Below are positions 1 to 7,923 of a stretch of 64,000 nucleotides of DNA, in pieces; within the stretch, counting starts at the first letter, position 1, and each line of letters begins with the position of its first letter. A program made the translations under genes and the position numbers. This stretch comes from an uncultured Alphaproteobacteria bacterium (GTDB lineage Bacteria; Pseudomonadota; Alphaproteobacteria; RF32; CAG-239), in contig CALXWA010000003.1 of NCBI GenBank assembly GCA_944392275.1, forward strand, positions 95,286 through 159,285, in the 5' to 3' direction. The notes under the pieces are model-generated. The model made no database searches. It was not told where the DNA came from and saw only the letters and a program-made list of their open reading frames with translations.

Positions 1-300
1 CTCTGTCATATTTTTCTTGCGATCCGAGGCTACTTTATCCTCTTTATGAGAAGACGATGTTTTTTTGTTTTTCTCTGTTTTAGTCTTATCTTCTCTTGTG
101 CTTTCCGGACGCTCTGTTTTTTCCGCAACATCTCTTTTATCATCGACTTCTACAGATGTTTGATTATCAACCACTGTAGAGGTTGTTTGTTGCAGTAAAT
201 TTGCAAACCCGGCTCCAAGGGATGATGTTGCCATATTCACCGCTTGTGTTTTATTAAAAAAGCCTTGTAAAGTTTGGTTATTTACATCTTTTATTTCCAT
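1..300 (-). CDS. N-terminal part of a hydrophilic protein, possibly flagellar hook-length control FliK
   Basis: The frame is open from an ATG at 300 down to the window edge, so only the first 100 codons are seen. A GGGAAG ribosome site lies 6 bases before the ATG. The protein starts MEIKDVNNQTLQGFFN, has a segment GAGFANLLQQ, and then becomes very rich in Lys, Glu, Ser, Thr and Asp with no hydrophobic core, which suggests a disordered N-terminus. FliK proteins start this way (a short FA-LL segment, then a long disordered stretch), and flagellin genes lie 2 kb away. The conserved FliK C-terminal domain lies outside the window, so the name is a guess from composition and neighbours. The gene is divergent from accB. 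Confidence 0.4.
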   Translation of the reverse strand, partial: MEIKDVNNQTLQGFFNKTQAVNMATSSLGAGFANLLQQTTSTVVDNQTSVEVDDKRDVAEKTERPESTREDKTKTEKNKKTSSSHKEDKVASDRKKNMTE

Positions 301-471
301 AGCATTCTTCCCATAAAATCAAATTTTATCTATCCATATGCAATTTATGTGCCATTTTTGTTATTTGCAAAAATTTTACTTTAAAAGCTTTTTTTATCCC
401 TTTTGAAAAACAACTAAAAATTCACAAAAAACGTTGTTTTTGATTAAAAAAAGCGTTTTTTGGGGAGAAAA

Positions 472-499
472 TTGATAATTTTTGTTGTTTTTTTATCAA
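472..499 (+). promoter_or_regulatory. Candidate promoter for accBC
   Basis: TTGATA (472-477) and TATCAA (494-499) are 16 bases apart, 61 bases before the accB ATG. The two hexamers also form an inverted repeat. The stretch 301-559 between the divergent genes is very AT-rich and holds nothing else I can name. This call rests on pattern only. Confidence 0.25.
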
Positions 500-559
500 A
501 AACGAGGTATCAGAGAACAAGTGTTTATATGTAACTTAATCAGAAAGTGAGAAAATTTT

Positions 560-1045
560 ATGTCAAATCCTTTAGATACTAAGACCATCGGTAAATTGGC
601 CGAAATTTTAGATAAAAACAACCTGACCGAATTAGAATATGAAGATGAAGGTTGTCGTATTTGCCTAACCCGTGAAAATAAAGTTGTTGCTCCGGCTCCG
701 ATGATGGCTCCCGTTGCTCCCATGGTTAGTACTCCGGCCGTTGCGGCATCGGCAGCTCCGACGGCTTCAGCCCCTGCAGCTCCGGCTCAAGATGAAGATT
801 ATTCTAAGAGTCCAAACGCCGTTAAGTCTCCGATGGTTGGTGTTGTTTATCTTTCAGCCGATCCGAATACTCCAAATTATGTCAGTGTCGGGGATAGCGT
901 TAAAGAAGGAGACATTGTTTGCCTGATTGAAGCTATGAAGACTTTCAATCCGGTTAAAGCTCACAAATCCGGTACCGTCAGCAAAATTTTGGTAGAAGGC
1001 GGTGATCCGGTTGAATACGGTGAACCTTTGGTTATTATTGAATAA
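560..1045 (+). CDS. accB: Biotin carboxyl carrier protein of acetyl-CoA carboxylase
   Basis: AccB carries biotin between the biotin carboxylase and the carboxyltransferase in the first step of fatty acid synthesis. The 161-residue protein has a short N-terminal helical domain (1-45), a flexible Pro/Ala-rich linker (about 43-78) and a biotinyl lipoyl-like domain (about 85-161). Lys127 in EAMKTFN is the biotin attachment site; most homologues have EAMKM here, so the residue after the Lys differs, which should not block biotinylation. Length is normal for the family. The gene is followed after 26 bases by accC, so the two form an operon. The carboxyltransferase genes are not in the window. Confidence 0.96.
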   Translation: MSNPLDTKTIGKLAEILDKNNLTELEYEDEGCRICLTRENKVVAPAPMMAPVAPMVSTPAVAASAAPTASAPAAPAQDEDYSKSPNAVKSPMVGVVYLSADPNTPNYVSVGDSVKEGDIVCLIEAMKTFNPVKAHKSGTVSKILVEGGDPVEYGEPLVIIE

Positions 1046-1071
1046 TGAACTTAATTAACTAGGATTGCATT

Positions 1072-2427
1072 ATGTTTGAAAAAGTATTAATTGCAAACCG
1101 CGGTGAAGTTGCTTTACGAATTCACAGAGCTTGCCGTGAAATGGGGATTAAAACGGTCGCCGTACACTCGGAAGCCGATGCCGATGCCATGCATGTTCGC
1201 TTGGCAGATGAAGCCGTTTGTATCGGACCGGCCCGCTCTACTGATTCTTATTTAAATAAATCAGCAATTATTTCTGCGGCTCTTATTACCGGAGCAGACG
1301 CTATTCATCCCGGCTTTGGTTTTTTGTCTGAAAATGCCGACTTTGCCGAGATGGTTGAAGAACATGGTATTACCTTTATCGGCCCCAGTGCCGAACAAAT
1401 GCGTTTGATGGGCGATAAAATTACCGCCCGTAAAGCTGCTGAAGAAGCCGGATTGCCGGTTACCCCAGGATCTCCGGCTTTGGAAAGCGTTGAACACGCC
1501 ATCGAATGGGCTAACAAAATCGGCTATCCGGTCATTGTCAAAGCAACTGCCGGCGGCGGCGGAAAAGGTATGAAAATTGCCTTTAACGACGAGGAAATGA
1601 AAGAAGCCTACACCATGGCTCGTGCCGAAGCTAAGGCTGCCTTTACCAGTGACGTGGTTTATATGGAAAAATATTTGCAAAAACCCCGCCATATTGAAAT
1701 GCAGGTTTTGGCCGACAAATACGGACATGTTGTTCATTTAGGCGAGAGAGATTGTTCCATCCAGCGCAACAATCAAAAAGTTATTGAAGAAACCCCTTCT
1801 CCGGCTTTGAATAATGCTCAGCGTCAAGAGATTGGGGAAATTGTCCGCAAGGCTATTGAAAAAATCGGCTACACCAATGCCGGAACGTTGGAGTTTTTAT
1901 ATGAAGACGGTCGTTTTTATTTTATGGAAATGAACACCCGTTTGCAAGTAGAACACCCGATTACGGAAGCTGTTACCGGTATTGATATCGTTCGCGAGCA
2001 AATCCGAATCGCAAGCGGTGCTGCTTTAGGGTATACGCAAGACGACATTACCTTTAATGGCCACGCGATTGAATGTCGTATTAATGCCGAGGATCCGGAA
2101 ACGTTTACGCCTTGTCCGGGTAAAATTACCGAATGGCATGCTCCCGGAGGTCTTGGAATTCGTGTTGATTCGGAAATTTATTCCGGCTATACCATTCCGC
2201 CGTTTTATGACAGCATGATTGCTAAGCTTATTGTTAGCGGTAAGACTCGTAATGCGGCCTTAATGCGCTTGCGTCGTGCTTTGGAAGAGTTTGTGATTGA
2301 GGGGGTTAAGACCACCATTCCGTTGCAACAAGAGATTATTTCTCAAGCTGAGTTTATTGACGGACAATACAACATCCATTGGCTGGAAAAGTTTATGGAA
2401 AAGAAAAAACTTTCTGAAAATAAATAG
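1072..2427 (+). CDS. accC: Biotin carboxylase subunit of acetyl-CoA carboxylase
   Basis: AccC uses ATP and bicarbonate to carboxylate the biotin on AccB. The 451-residue protein has the full family layout: N-terminal domain starting [16 protein letters not shown], an ATP-grasp domain with the glycine-rich loop [10 protein letters not shown] (about residues 160-170), the segment [17 protein letters not shown] that holds catalytic and substrate residues, and [14 protein letters not shown] with the catalytic Arg. Length matches the family norm of about 450. It is the second gene of the accBC operon and ends at a strong hairpin terminator shared with the convergent flagellin gene. Confidence 0.97.
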   Translation: MFEKVLIANRGEVALRIHRACREMGIKTVAVHSEADADAMHVRLADEAVCIGPARSTDSYLNKSAIISAALITGADAIHPGFGFLSENADFAEMVEEHGITFIGPSAEQMRLMGDKITARKAAEEAGLPVTPGSPALESVEHAIEWANKIGYPVIVKATAGGGGKGMKIAFNDEEMKEAYTMARAEAKAAFTSDVVYMEKYLQKPRHIEMQVLADKYGHVVHLGERDCSIQRNNQKVIEETPSPALNNAQRQEIGEIVRKAIEKIGYTNAGTLEFLYEDGRFYFMEMNTRLQVEHPITEAVTGIDIVREQIRIASGAALGYTQDDITFNGHAIECRINAEDPETFTPCPGKITEWHAPGGLGIRVDSEIYSGYTIPPFYDSMIAKLIVSGKTRNAALMRLRRALEEFVIEGVKTTIPLQQEIISQAEFIDGQYNIHWLEKFMEKKKLSENK

Positions 2428-2433
2428 AAAAAA

Positions 2434-2456
2434 GGCGGGAAAATTCCCGCCTTTTT
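2434..2456. terminator. Bidirectional terminator between accC and flagellin gene 1
   Basis: GGCGGGAAAATTCCCGCC (2434-2451) is a perfect 9-base stem with almost no loop or a 7-base stem with AAAA-type loop. T residues follow on the plus strand and an A-run precedes it (T-run on the minus strand), so it can stop both convergent genes. Confidence 0.85.
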
Positions 2457-2473
2457 ATTACTCCTTTCTTTGG

Positions 2474-3487
2474 TTAGAATAAGCTTAATACGGATTGGCT
2501 TGCCTGAGAAGACAAAGACAAAGCGTTAATAGCAAGTTGTTGTCTGGTTTGCAGTGCCAACATGTTGGCTGATTCTTCGTTCATATCGGCCAAGGTTAAG
2601 TCATCAGCACCTTCGGTTAAGACGTTAATCAAGTTTTCCGTAAAGTCTTGACGGGTTTCAATAATACTGTAAGCACTACCAAAGTCAGATGCAACTTCAC
2701 GTAATTTTGAAATTGCCCCTTCAATTTGCTCTAAGTATCCATCAATTGCTGTATTTCCTTTTTTGATGGCAGCATCTTGAGCCGTGGCTAAGGTTTCTTT
2801 AGCCGTCTCTAGTGCTTGTAATTTTTCTTCTTTTTCATCCGGACCTGCCGTATCATAGGCTTGTTGAGCGTTTTGAACGGCTTTTTCTTGCGTACTTAAA
2901 TCCGCACTCCAAGCCTTATCAGCAATTTTATCCAACCCAAGACCATAACCATCATCTGCATCAGATGAACCGCATACCAGGTTGACACCGGTAACAGTGA
3001 TTGAGGTTCCCTCAGCTCCCATATATTCGTTAAAACGAACCTTTAAGGAATCTCCCTCAGCCGTATTTCCGGCTCCGTAAATTAAGTTAATCCCTTTATA
3101 GCCCGAGTCTTTCGCAACCCCATCTATTTGGTCCAAAACTTCATTTAATCGAGTAGCGTATTTTTCACGTTCTTCCAAATCGGTGGTATCGCGGGCCGAG
3201 TTGGCAATAGATTTTGCCTGTTCTACCAAGGCAGTTATTGATTCAATACCTTCGTTTGCGGCTTTTACGGTTTGAATCCCTTGAGTCATACTATCTAGCA
3301 AAGATGACAAATCGCTTGCTCGGTTGTTTAAGGATTGTGCCGTGTAGTAGCTTGAAGGATTATCAATTGCGGAGTTTACTTTCAAGCCCGTTGATAACCG
3401 GTTTTGAGTCGTGCTCATTAACTCGGTTGTATTTTTTAGTGATAGTAGGTTAGATCGCATACTTGCGGTTAGTGTAATATCAGCCAT
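2474..3487 (-). CDS. Flagellin, paralogue 1 (coiled-coil insert)
   Basis: Structural subunit of the flagellar filament, exported by the flagellar type III system. The 337-residue protein has the conserved N-terminal helical domain (about 1-140, with NRLSTGLKVNSAIDNPSSY) and C-terminal domain (last 85 residues, ending in QASQSVLSLF). The middle carries an insert of about 55 residues (about 190-245) that is rich in Ala, Glu, Gln and Lys and looks like a coiled coil, unlike the beta-rich inserts usual in flagellins. GGGAG lies 8 bases before the ATG. It is the downstream partner of flagellin 2 with a 99-base gap. The three flagellins here share nearly identical ends, so they are recent duplicates or are kept alike by gene conversion. 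Confidence 0.95.
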   Translation of the reverse strand: MADITLTASMRSNLLSLKNTTELMSTTQNRLSTGLKVNSAIDNPSSYYTAQSLNNRASDLSSLLDSMTQGIQTVKAANEGIESITALVEQAKSIANSARDTTDLEEREKYATRLNEVLDQIDGVAKDSGYKGINLIYGAGNTAEGDSLKVRFNEYMGAEGTSITVTGVNLVCGSSDADDGYGLGLDKIADKAWSADLSTQEKAVQNAQQAYDTAGPDEKEEKLQALETAKETLATAQDAAIKKGNTAIDGYLEQIEGAISKLREVASDFGSAYSIIETRQDFTENLINVLTEGADDLTLADMNEESANMLALQTRQQLAINALSLSSQASQSVLSLF

Positions 3488-3542
3488 TGCTTTTCTCCCA
3501 AATTTCTGTTGGTTATAACCTTCTAAACGATTGAAATCTTGA

Positions 3543-3574
3543 TTCCTCCTTCCTCATTAGGAAGAAGGAGGGAA
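3543..3574 (-). other. Imperfect hairpin between flagellin genes 2 and 1
   Basis: TTCCTCCTTCCT (3543-3554) can pair with the AGGAAGAAGGAGGGAA arm that starts at 3559, with small bulges. There is no T-run after it on the minus strand, so it is a weak terminator at best. It could process or stabilise the mRNA between the two flagellin genes. Confidence 0.4.
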
Positions 3575-3586
3575 TAAAGATTAAAA

Positions 3587-4426
3587 CTAGAACAAGCTCA
3601 ATACGGACTGGCTTGCCTGAGAAGACAAGGACAATGCATTAATAGCAAGTTGCTGTCTGGTTTGCAGAGCCAACATATTGGCTGATTCTTCGTTCATATC
3701 GGCTAAGGTTAAGTCGTCGGCACCTTCTGTTAAGACGTTAATTAAGTTCTCTGTAAATTCCTGACGAGTTTCAATAATACTGTACGAACTACCAAAATCG
3801 GAAGCAACTTCGCGTAAGGTAGAAATTGCAGCTTCAATACCTTCTAATGCTGTATCAATTGCTGTATTACCTTGACTTATATCTGCGTTATCCCAACCAT
3901 CTGCTTCACCAATCGCCAAATCTTCACCACAAGTTAGGTTTACACCTTGAATTTCGATTGATGTACCTTCTGCTCCCATATATTCATTAAAACGAACTTT
4001 TAAGGTATCATCACCGTCAATCAAGTTTACACCTTTATAGCCAGCATCTCCGGCCAATTCATCAATTTGGCTTCTGATTTCATTAAATCTGGCTTCGTAT
4101 TTTGCTCTTTCTTCAACGGTTGTTGTATCGCGGGCCGAGTTGGCAATAGATTTTGCTTGCTCAACTAACGAGGTAATTGCTTCAATACCTTCGTTGGCAG
4201 CTTTTACTGTCTGAATACCCTGGGTCATACTATCCATCAAGGCAGACAAGTCGTTGGCACGGTTGTTTAAGGATTGTGCCGTGTAATAGCTCGAAGGATT
4301 ATCAATTGCGGAGTTAACTTTCAACCCTGTTGACAAACGGTTTTGGGTCGTGCTCATTAATTCTGTTGTATTTTTCAATGACAACAAGTTCGAACGCATG
4401 CTTGCGGTAAGTGTAATATCAGACAT
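3587..4426 (-). CDS. Flagellin, paralogue 2 (shortest)
   Basis: Filament subunit of 279 residues. I start it at MSDITL (4426) and not at an upstream in-frame codon, because GGGAG sits 8 bases before this ATG and the other two flagellins begin the same way (MADITL, MAEITL). N- and C-terminal domains are nearly identical to paralogues 1 and 3. The central part is short, so this copy is close to a minimal D0/D1 flagellin. Its last 28 leader bases nearly match those of paralogue 1. A promoter-like pair and a 5' hairpin lie upstream, so this gene probably starts a two-gene transcript with paralogue 1. Confidence 0.95.
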   Translation of the reverse strand: MSDITLTASMRSNLLSLKNTTELMSTTQNRLSTGLKVNSAIDNPSSYYTAQSLNNRANDLSALMDSMTQGIQTVKAANEGIEAITSLVEQAKSIANSARDTTTVEERAKYEARFNEIRSQIDELAGDAGYKGVNLIDGDDTLKVRFNEYMGAEGTSIEIQGVNLTCGEDLAIGEADGWDNADISQGNTAIDTALEGIEAAISTLREVASDFGSSYSIIETRQEFTENLINVLTEGADDLTLADMNEESANMLALQTRQQLAINALSLSSQASQSVLSLF

Positions 4427-4457
4427 TGTTTTTCTCCCAAAATTCTGTTGGACCACG

Positions 4458-4474
4458 ATCGTTTTACTAACGAT
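4458..4474 (-). other. 5' leader hairpin of flagellin 2
   Basis: ATCGTT (4458-4463) and AACGAT (4469-4474) form a 6-base stem with a 5-base loop. If the promoter at 4484-4512 is right, this stem sits at the extreme 5' end of the mRNA. Such stems protect mRNA ends, and flagellin leaders are the known target of FlbT in Caulobacter; that link is inference here. Confidence 0.4.
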
Positions 4475-4483
4475 ACATTATGA

Positions 4484-4512
4484 ACTATAGCATATTTTTA
4501 ACCGTTTTTAAA
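4484..4512 (-). promoter_or_regulatory. Candidate promoter of flagellin 2
   Basis: Read on the minus strand, TTTAAA (4507-4512), a 17-base spacer and TATAGT (4484-4489) form a sigma70-like pair. Two TTAA half sites spaced by 6 bases (4498-4511) overlap the -35 region. This is one base short of the CtrA spacing, so it may be chance in AT-rich DNA. I found no good sigma54 or sigma28 site. Confidence 0.4.
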
Positions 4513-4748
4513 CACTTTTGTAACAAATCTTTAACATTTCTTAAAAAAATGTTAATAAAAATCAATAAAAAATTATTATTTTTCAATAGGATAAAATAAA
4601 ATTTAAAAACACTGTATTTTTTGTATTGACTCTTTTAAAAATATCTATATATTAGTTTATTTTTACTTTTATTAATAACGAAAACACCAGAATCGACAAA
4701 GAGTCGCACCGATTCTGTTTATCTTTTTCTTTTTTTTTGATGAAAATT
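4513..4748. other. AT-rich intergenic region upstream of flagellin 2
   Basis: The gene-free gap between flagellin 2 and the Sel1 gene is 333 bases (4427-4759). This part holds TTAA-N7-TTAA at 4541-4555, a weak CtrA-like match 115 bases before the flagellin ATG. It also holds a stem CAGAATCG (4688-4695) / CGATTCTG (4710-4717) that could be a second terminator for the Sel1 gene. No ORF is credible. Confidence 0.5.
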
Positions 4749-4774
4749 AAAGCCGGATTTTATATTCCGGCTTT
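4749..4774 (-). terminator. Terminator of the Sel1-repeat gene
   Basis: AAAGCCGG (4749-4756) and CCGGCTTT (4767-4774) make an 8-base stem with a 10-base loop that overlaps the stop codon region. On the minus strand it is followed by a T-rich tract (AATTTTCA). Confidence 0.6.
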
Positions 4775-5863
4775 GTCAATGTAGCTTTTTATATTTGGAC
4801 CAAAGGTCTTTTTTATATAACTTGTCAACTCGGAAGGCTTTTCTTTGAAGTTTTCTGCCTCCGTTTGGGCTTGCAAAAGCTCATTCATTTTTAATTTTTG
4901 TTCAATCATATCTCTTTTTTCAACAGCATTGTTTGCTCCGCGTACCGCTGCTAGGTTAAATAAGATATGTGCCGAAGCCAAATCTTTGGTATATTTTTCT
5001 CCCAAAGCATAGATATTTCCCAATTCCAGCATGGCGGGAACGTTCCCCTGTCCTGCTGCTTGATGCAGATACTTGACCGCATTATTATAGTTTTGCGGTA
5101 CTCCCCAACCGTTCAAATACATTTGAGCCAGGACATATTGTGCTTCATCGTAATTGTTTTGGGCTGCCACACGAATCAAAGGAAAAGCTTTTGCATAATC
5201 TTTCGGCCGAAGTTTTCCGCTGTAATATGCGTACCCTATCATAAAAGAGGCCGTCGGGTTGCCTTCTTTAGCCGCCTTTTCAAAAAGATCCATGGCTTGA
5301 GCGGAGTCTTCCTTCACACCATTTCCGGTTATGAGAATAAAGGCAAGATTAACCGCTGCTTCCGTATTACCCAGATTGGCCGCCTTTTCAAACAAAACAG
5401 CCGCTTTAGGGATACTCCGTTTGATGCCAATACCGCTATAATATAAGCTCCCAAGGTTATTCAAACCGACATTATCATTTTTCATTGCGGCCTGAGCGTA
5501 ATACTCAAACGCCTTATCATAATCAACTTTAACCCCGTTATCGCCATAGAGATAGGAATAACCTAAGGTCAACATGGCATTAACATCCCCGGCTTTTGCC
5601 TGTTGCGTCAAACGTTCAATTTCAGAAAGGGTTTGGTTGGAAGACGTTATTGTCTCGATTGCCTTTTCTTTACTAAAGCTAAAGTTAAGAAATGAAAAAA
5701 TTCCTTCTTTTTTATCTTCTTCTGTTTCTTTTACCTTTTCCTTTTTATCGGATGCTTGCGGTGTGCCGTCAAAAAGAGAAATATAAGGTGTTTCATCTGC
5801 CGCTTGAGCCATAGCCGGAACAAGAACCCCTAATCCCAGCAAAATGATTATCAAATTTTTCAT
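4760..5863 (-). CDS. Periplasmic Sel1-repeat protein within the flagellin cluster
   Basis: The 367-residue protein has a clear Sec signal peptide (1-21, hydrophobic core LIIILLGLGVLVPA, likely cut at AQA/AD). A charged Lys/Glu-rich stretch follows (about 35-60), then about seven Sel1-like repeats (about 90-325), each with the pattern A-LG--Y--G-GV--D--KA---Y-KAA. Sel1 proteins act as scaffolds through protein-protein contacts. In Rhizobiaceae the periplasmic Sel1 protein ExoR holds back a sensor kinase that controls motility and polysaccharide; the position between flagellin genes makes a similar motility role possible, but that is inference. It has its own terminator, so it is not simply co-transcribed with flagellin 2. 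Confidence 0.85.
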   Translation of the reverse strand: MKNLIIILLGLGVLVPAMAQAADETPYISLFDGTPQASDKKEKVKETEEDKKEGIFSFLNFSFSKEKAIETITSSNQTLSEIERLTQQAKAGDVNAMLTLGYSYLYGDNGVKVDYDKAFEYYAQAAMKNDNVGLNNLGSLYYSGIGIKRSIPKAAVLFEKAANLGNTEAAVNLAFILITGNGVKEDSAQAMDLFEKAAKEGNPTASFMIGYAYYSGKLRPKDYAKAFPLIRVAAQNNYDEAQYVLAQMYLNGWGVPQNYNNAVKYLHQAAGQGNVPAMLELGNIYALGEKYTKDLASAHILFNLAAVRGANNAVEKRDMIEQKLKMNELLQAQTEAENFKEKPSELTSYIKKTFGPNIKSYIDKAGI

Positions 5864-5952
5864 ATTTTTTTGCCTTAGACCAAATTGATTTTTGTTTTAT
5901 ATTATCTTTTCAGCTTTTTTTTGCAACAAAATTTAATGATACCCCACAAGAC

Positions 5953-5985
5953 ATAAAAAAAAGCGGTATGTAAAACATACCGCTT
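5953..5985 (-). terminator. Terminator of flagellin 3
   Basis: AAGCGGTATGT (5961-5971) and ACATACCGCTT (5975-5985) form a perfect 11-base stem with an AAA loop. The A-run at 5955-5960 gives the T-tract on the minus strand. T residues on the plus side make it possibly bidirectional. Confidence 0.9.
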
Positions 5986-6004
5986 TTTAACATTAACTTC
6001 CCGA

Positions 6005-7216
6005 TTAGAACAGGTTGAGAACAGCCTGGCTTGCTTGAGAAGACAAGGACAATGCATTAATTGCAAGTTGTTGTCTGGTTTGCAAAGCCAACATGTTGGC
6101 TGATTCTTCGTTCATATCGGCCAAGGTCAAGTCATCAGCACCTTCGGTCAATACGTTAATCAAGTTTTCCGTAAACTCCTGACGGGTTTCAATTACGCTG
6201 TAAGAGCTACCTAAATCTGATGCAACTTCACGAAGCTTGCTGATTGCATTTTCAATTTTAATTAATGTTCCATCAATTGATTTATTACTGCTGCTGATTT
6301 TAGCTGAATTTAACTCTGCTTTTGCAGCTTCTGTTTTGGCTTTGGTATATCCGGTTGCAGCATCACCACTGTAATAGGTACCGGTCAAACCCGTATCGGC
6401 AGCCAAATCATCATAAGTAACAGCGGTTTCTGTCAAACTTACATAAGTCTTTCCATCATCAGGAATATCTGTTCCAACATCACCTTCCATTGCAAAAGTA
6501 TAGCTACCATCAGCATTTTTAATGTAGTACATGGTACCATCTGTTGATGCAGTTCCACCAGTTGCAGCAGTTTCTTGCAATGTGTACAAGCCGGTTTCTT
6601 CATCACCTTTTTCAGCAGAAAGCTCTGCGTCTGTGCCCCATTTTTCGGCAGCATTCAAACCCAAACCATATTCAATTTCGCCATCGGCACCGGTTGAACC
6701 GGATACCAAGTTAACACCTTTAACTTCAATAAAGGTACTATTGTCACCCATATATTCGTTAAAACGAACTTTTAAGGTATCAGCTTCGGCTTGTGTACCG
6801 GTATTGTAAATCAAGTTAATACCTTTGTAGGTAGCGTCTTTTGCCAAGTCATCAATCTTGCTGCGAAGATCATTCAAACGTGTTTGATATTTTTCACGTT
6901 CTTCCAAATCGGTTGTGTCACGAGCGGAGTTGGCAATTGATTTTGCTTGCTCTACCAAAGAGGTAATTGATTCAATACCTTCGTTGGCGGCTTTAATCGT
7001 TTGAATACCTTGGGTCATGCTATCCATTAACGTGGAAAGGTCATTAGCACGGTTGTTCAAAGACTGTGCGGTATAATAGCTTGACGGGTTGTCAATTGCG
7101 GAGTTAACTTTCAAACCCGTTGACAAACGGTTTTGTGTTGTACTCATCAAATCCGTGGTGTTTTTTAATGATAACAAGTTTGAACGCATACTTGCGGTCA
7201 ATGTAATTTCTGCCAT
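6005..7216 (-). CDS. Flagellin, paralogue 3 (large beta-rich insert)
   Basis: Filament subunit of 403 residues, the longest of the three. Conserved ends match paralogues 1 and 2 (NRLSTGLKVNSAIDNPSSY near the start, QTRQQLAINALSLSSQASQ near the end, last residues AVLNLF). The middle (about 185-310) is rich in Gly, Thr, Asp and Tyr with repeated TG, DG and YY motifs. This looks like a surface-exposed beta domain of the kind found in hypervariable flagellin D2/D3 regions. GGAG lies 8 bases before the ATG. The gene has its own terminator and the best regulatory site of the cluster, so it is a separate unit downstream of flbT. Confidence 0.95.
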   Translation of the reverse strand: MAEITLTASMRSNLLSLKNTTDLMSTTQNRLSTGLKVNSAIDNPSSYYTAQSLNNRANDLSTLMDSMTQGIQTIKAANEGIESITSLVEQAKSIANSARDTTDLEEREKYQTRLNDLRSKIDDLAKDATYKGINLIYNTGTQAEADTLKVRFNEYMGDNSTFIEVKGVNLVSGSTGADGEIEYGLGLNAAEKWGTDAELSAEKGDEETGLYTLQETAATGGTASTDGTMYYIKNADGSYTFAMEGDVGTDIPDDGKTYVSLTETAVTYDDLAADTGLTGTYYSGDAATGYTKAKTEAAKAELNSAKISSSNKSIDGTLIKIENAISKLREVASDLGSSYSVIETRQEFTENLINVLTEGADDLTLADMNEESANMLALQTRQQLAINALSLSSQASQAVLNLF

Positions 7217-7223
7217 GTTTTAT

Positions 7224-7238
7224 CTCCAATACTAGGAG
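7224..7238 (-). other. Leader hairpin overlapping the flagellin 3 ribosome site
   Basis: On the minus strand CTCC (7235-7238) can pair with GGAG (7224-7227), which is the ribosome binding site of flagellin 3. A second weaker stem AGCC/GGCT lies just upstream. The structure is short, so its effect on translation is uncertain. FlbT is known to act on flagellin leaders in Caulobacter. Confidence 0.3.
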
Positions 7239-7325
7239 CCCTCTTTACCGAGAAGGCTGTTAAACCAACTTTTTTTAGTCTTAAAGGTATACAATTCTCC
7301 CTCTACCAAAAAAAGCTTCTTTGAC

Positions 7326-7362
7326 ATAATAATTGCACATTAATGGTTAACAGATTATTAAC
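7326..7362 (-). promoter_or_regulatory. CtrA-type box and promoter of flagellin 3
   Basis: TTAACAGATTATTAAC (7347-7362) matches the CtrA site TTAA-N7-TTAAC in both orientations. On the minus strand TATTAT (7326-7331) is a good -10 hexamer at the spacing that puts the half site near 7347-7350 over the -35 region. CtrA is the alphaproteobacterial cell-cycle regulator that drives flagellar genes. The region is AT-rich, so a chance match cannot be excluded. The predicted leader would be about 100 bases. Confidence 0.45.
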
Positions 7363-7409
7363 TTTTATAAAAATTTGTTGCTCTGCTAACATATTTTTTT
7401 AAATAATCT

Positions 7410-7808
7410 TTAGATTGTCCCTTTCAAGACTTCTCCAAAACGCTCATCTTCTACTTTAAGGAGCTTGCCGGCTTTTTTTATGGCCTCATAATACTCATTT
7501 TTTAAAATCGCCTCGCTAATGGGTACCAAGTATGGAATTAAGCTCGGAGCGGCCGCTTGCAAATCCTTGACATATTGAATATACAAATCTTGAAAATGTT
7601 TGTCCCCTTTGGTCAAATACATTTGCTGCACAATAAAGTAAACCCTTTTGGCCGGCGTATTTGCCTCCTTCTCCCGCATGATAAATTTTTCTCGCAAAAT
7701 TGGGACATTTCCTTCAATATAAAAACGTGTGCGTTCCCCATCATTGGTGATTAAGGATTCCCCAATAATGATACTCTCATGCGGCTTTAATTCTATCTTC
7801 AGAGGCAT
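7410..7808 (-). CDS. flbT: FlbT, post-transcriptional regulator of flagellin synthesis
   Basis: In Caulobacter FlbT binds flagellin mRNA leaders and couples flagellin translation to assembly of the hook-basal body. The 132-residue protein starts MPLKIELKPHESIIIGE and has the family hallmark REKFIMREKEANTPAKRVYF at about residues 38-57, followed by the helical C-terminal half. I chose the ATG at 7808 because GGAG is 7 bases upstream and the start matches the family; a longer frame of 20 more codons lacks a ribosome site. It lies upstream of flagellin 3 on the same strand with a 193-base gap. FlaF, the usual partner gene, is not next to it. Confidence 0.9.
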   Translation of the reverse strand: MPLKIELKPHESIIIGESLITNDGERTRFYIEGNVPILREKFIMREKEANTPAKRVYFIVQQMYLTKGDKHFQDLYIQYVKDLQAAAPSLIPYLVPISEAILKNEYYEAIKKAGKLLKVEDERFGEVLKGTI

Positions 7809-7923
7809 TTTATCTTCTCCTTTTCTTTCTTTTGTTATATGTATAATTGATTTTCTTTTTTTTTGCAATTCTTTATTTTTTTATGTATAACTAATTTGTT
7901 TAATGCTTAATGTAGGATAAAAG

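Noticed and set aside
4427..4600. Sigma54 or sigma28 promoters before the flagellins
   Set aside because: No TGGCAC-N5-TTGC or TAAA-N15-GCCGATAA match on the coding strand.
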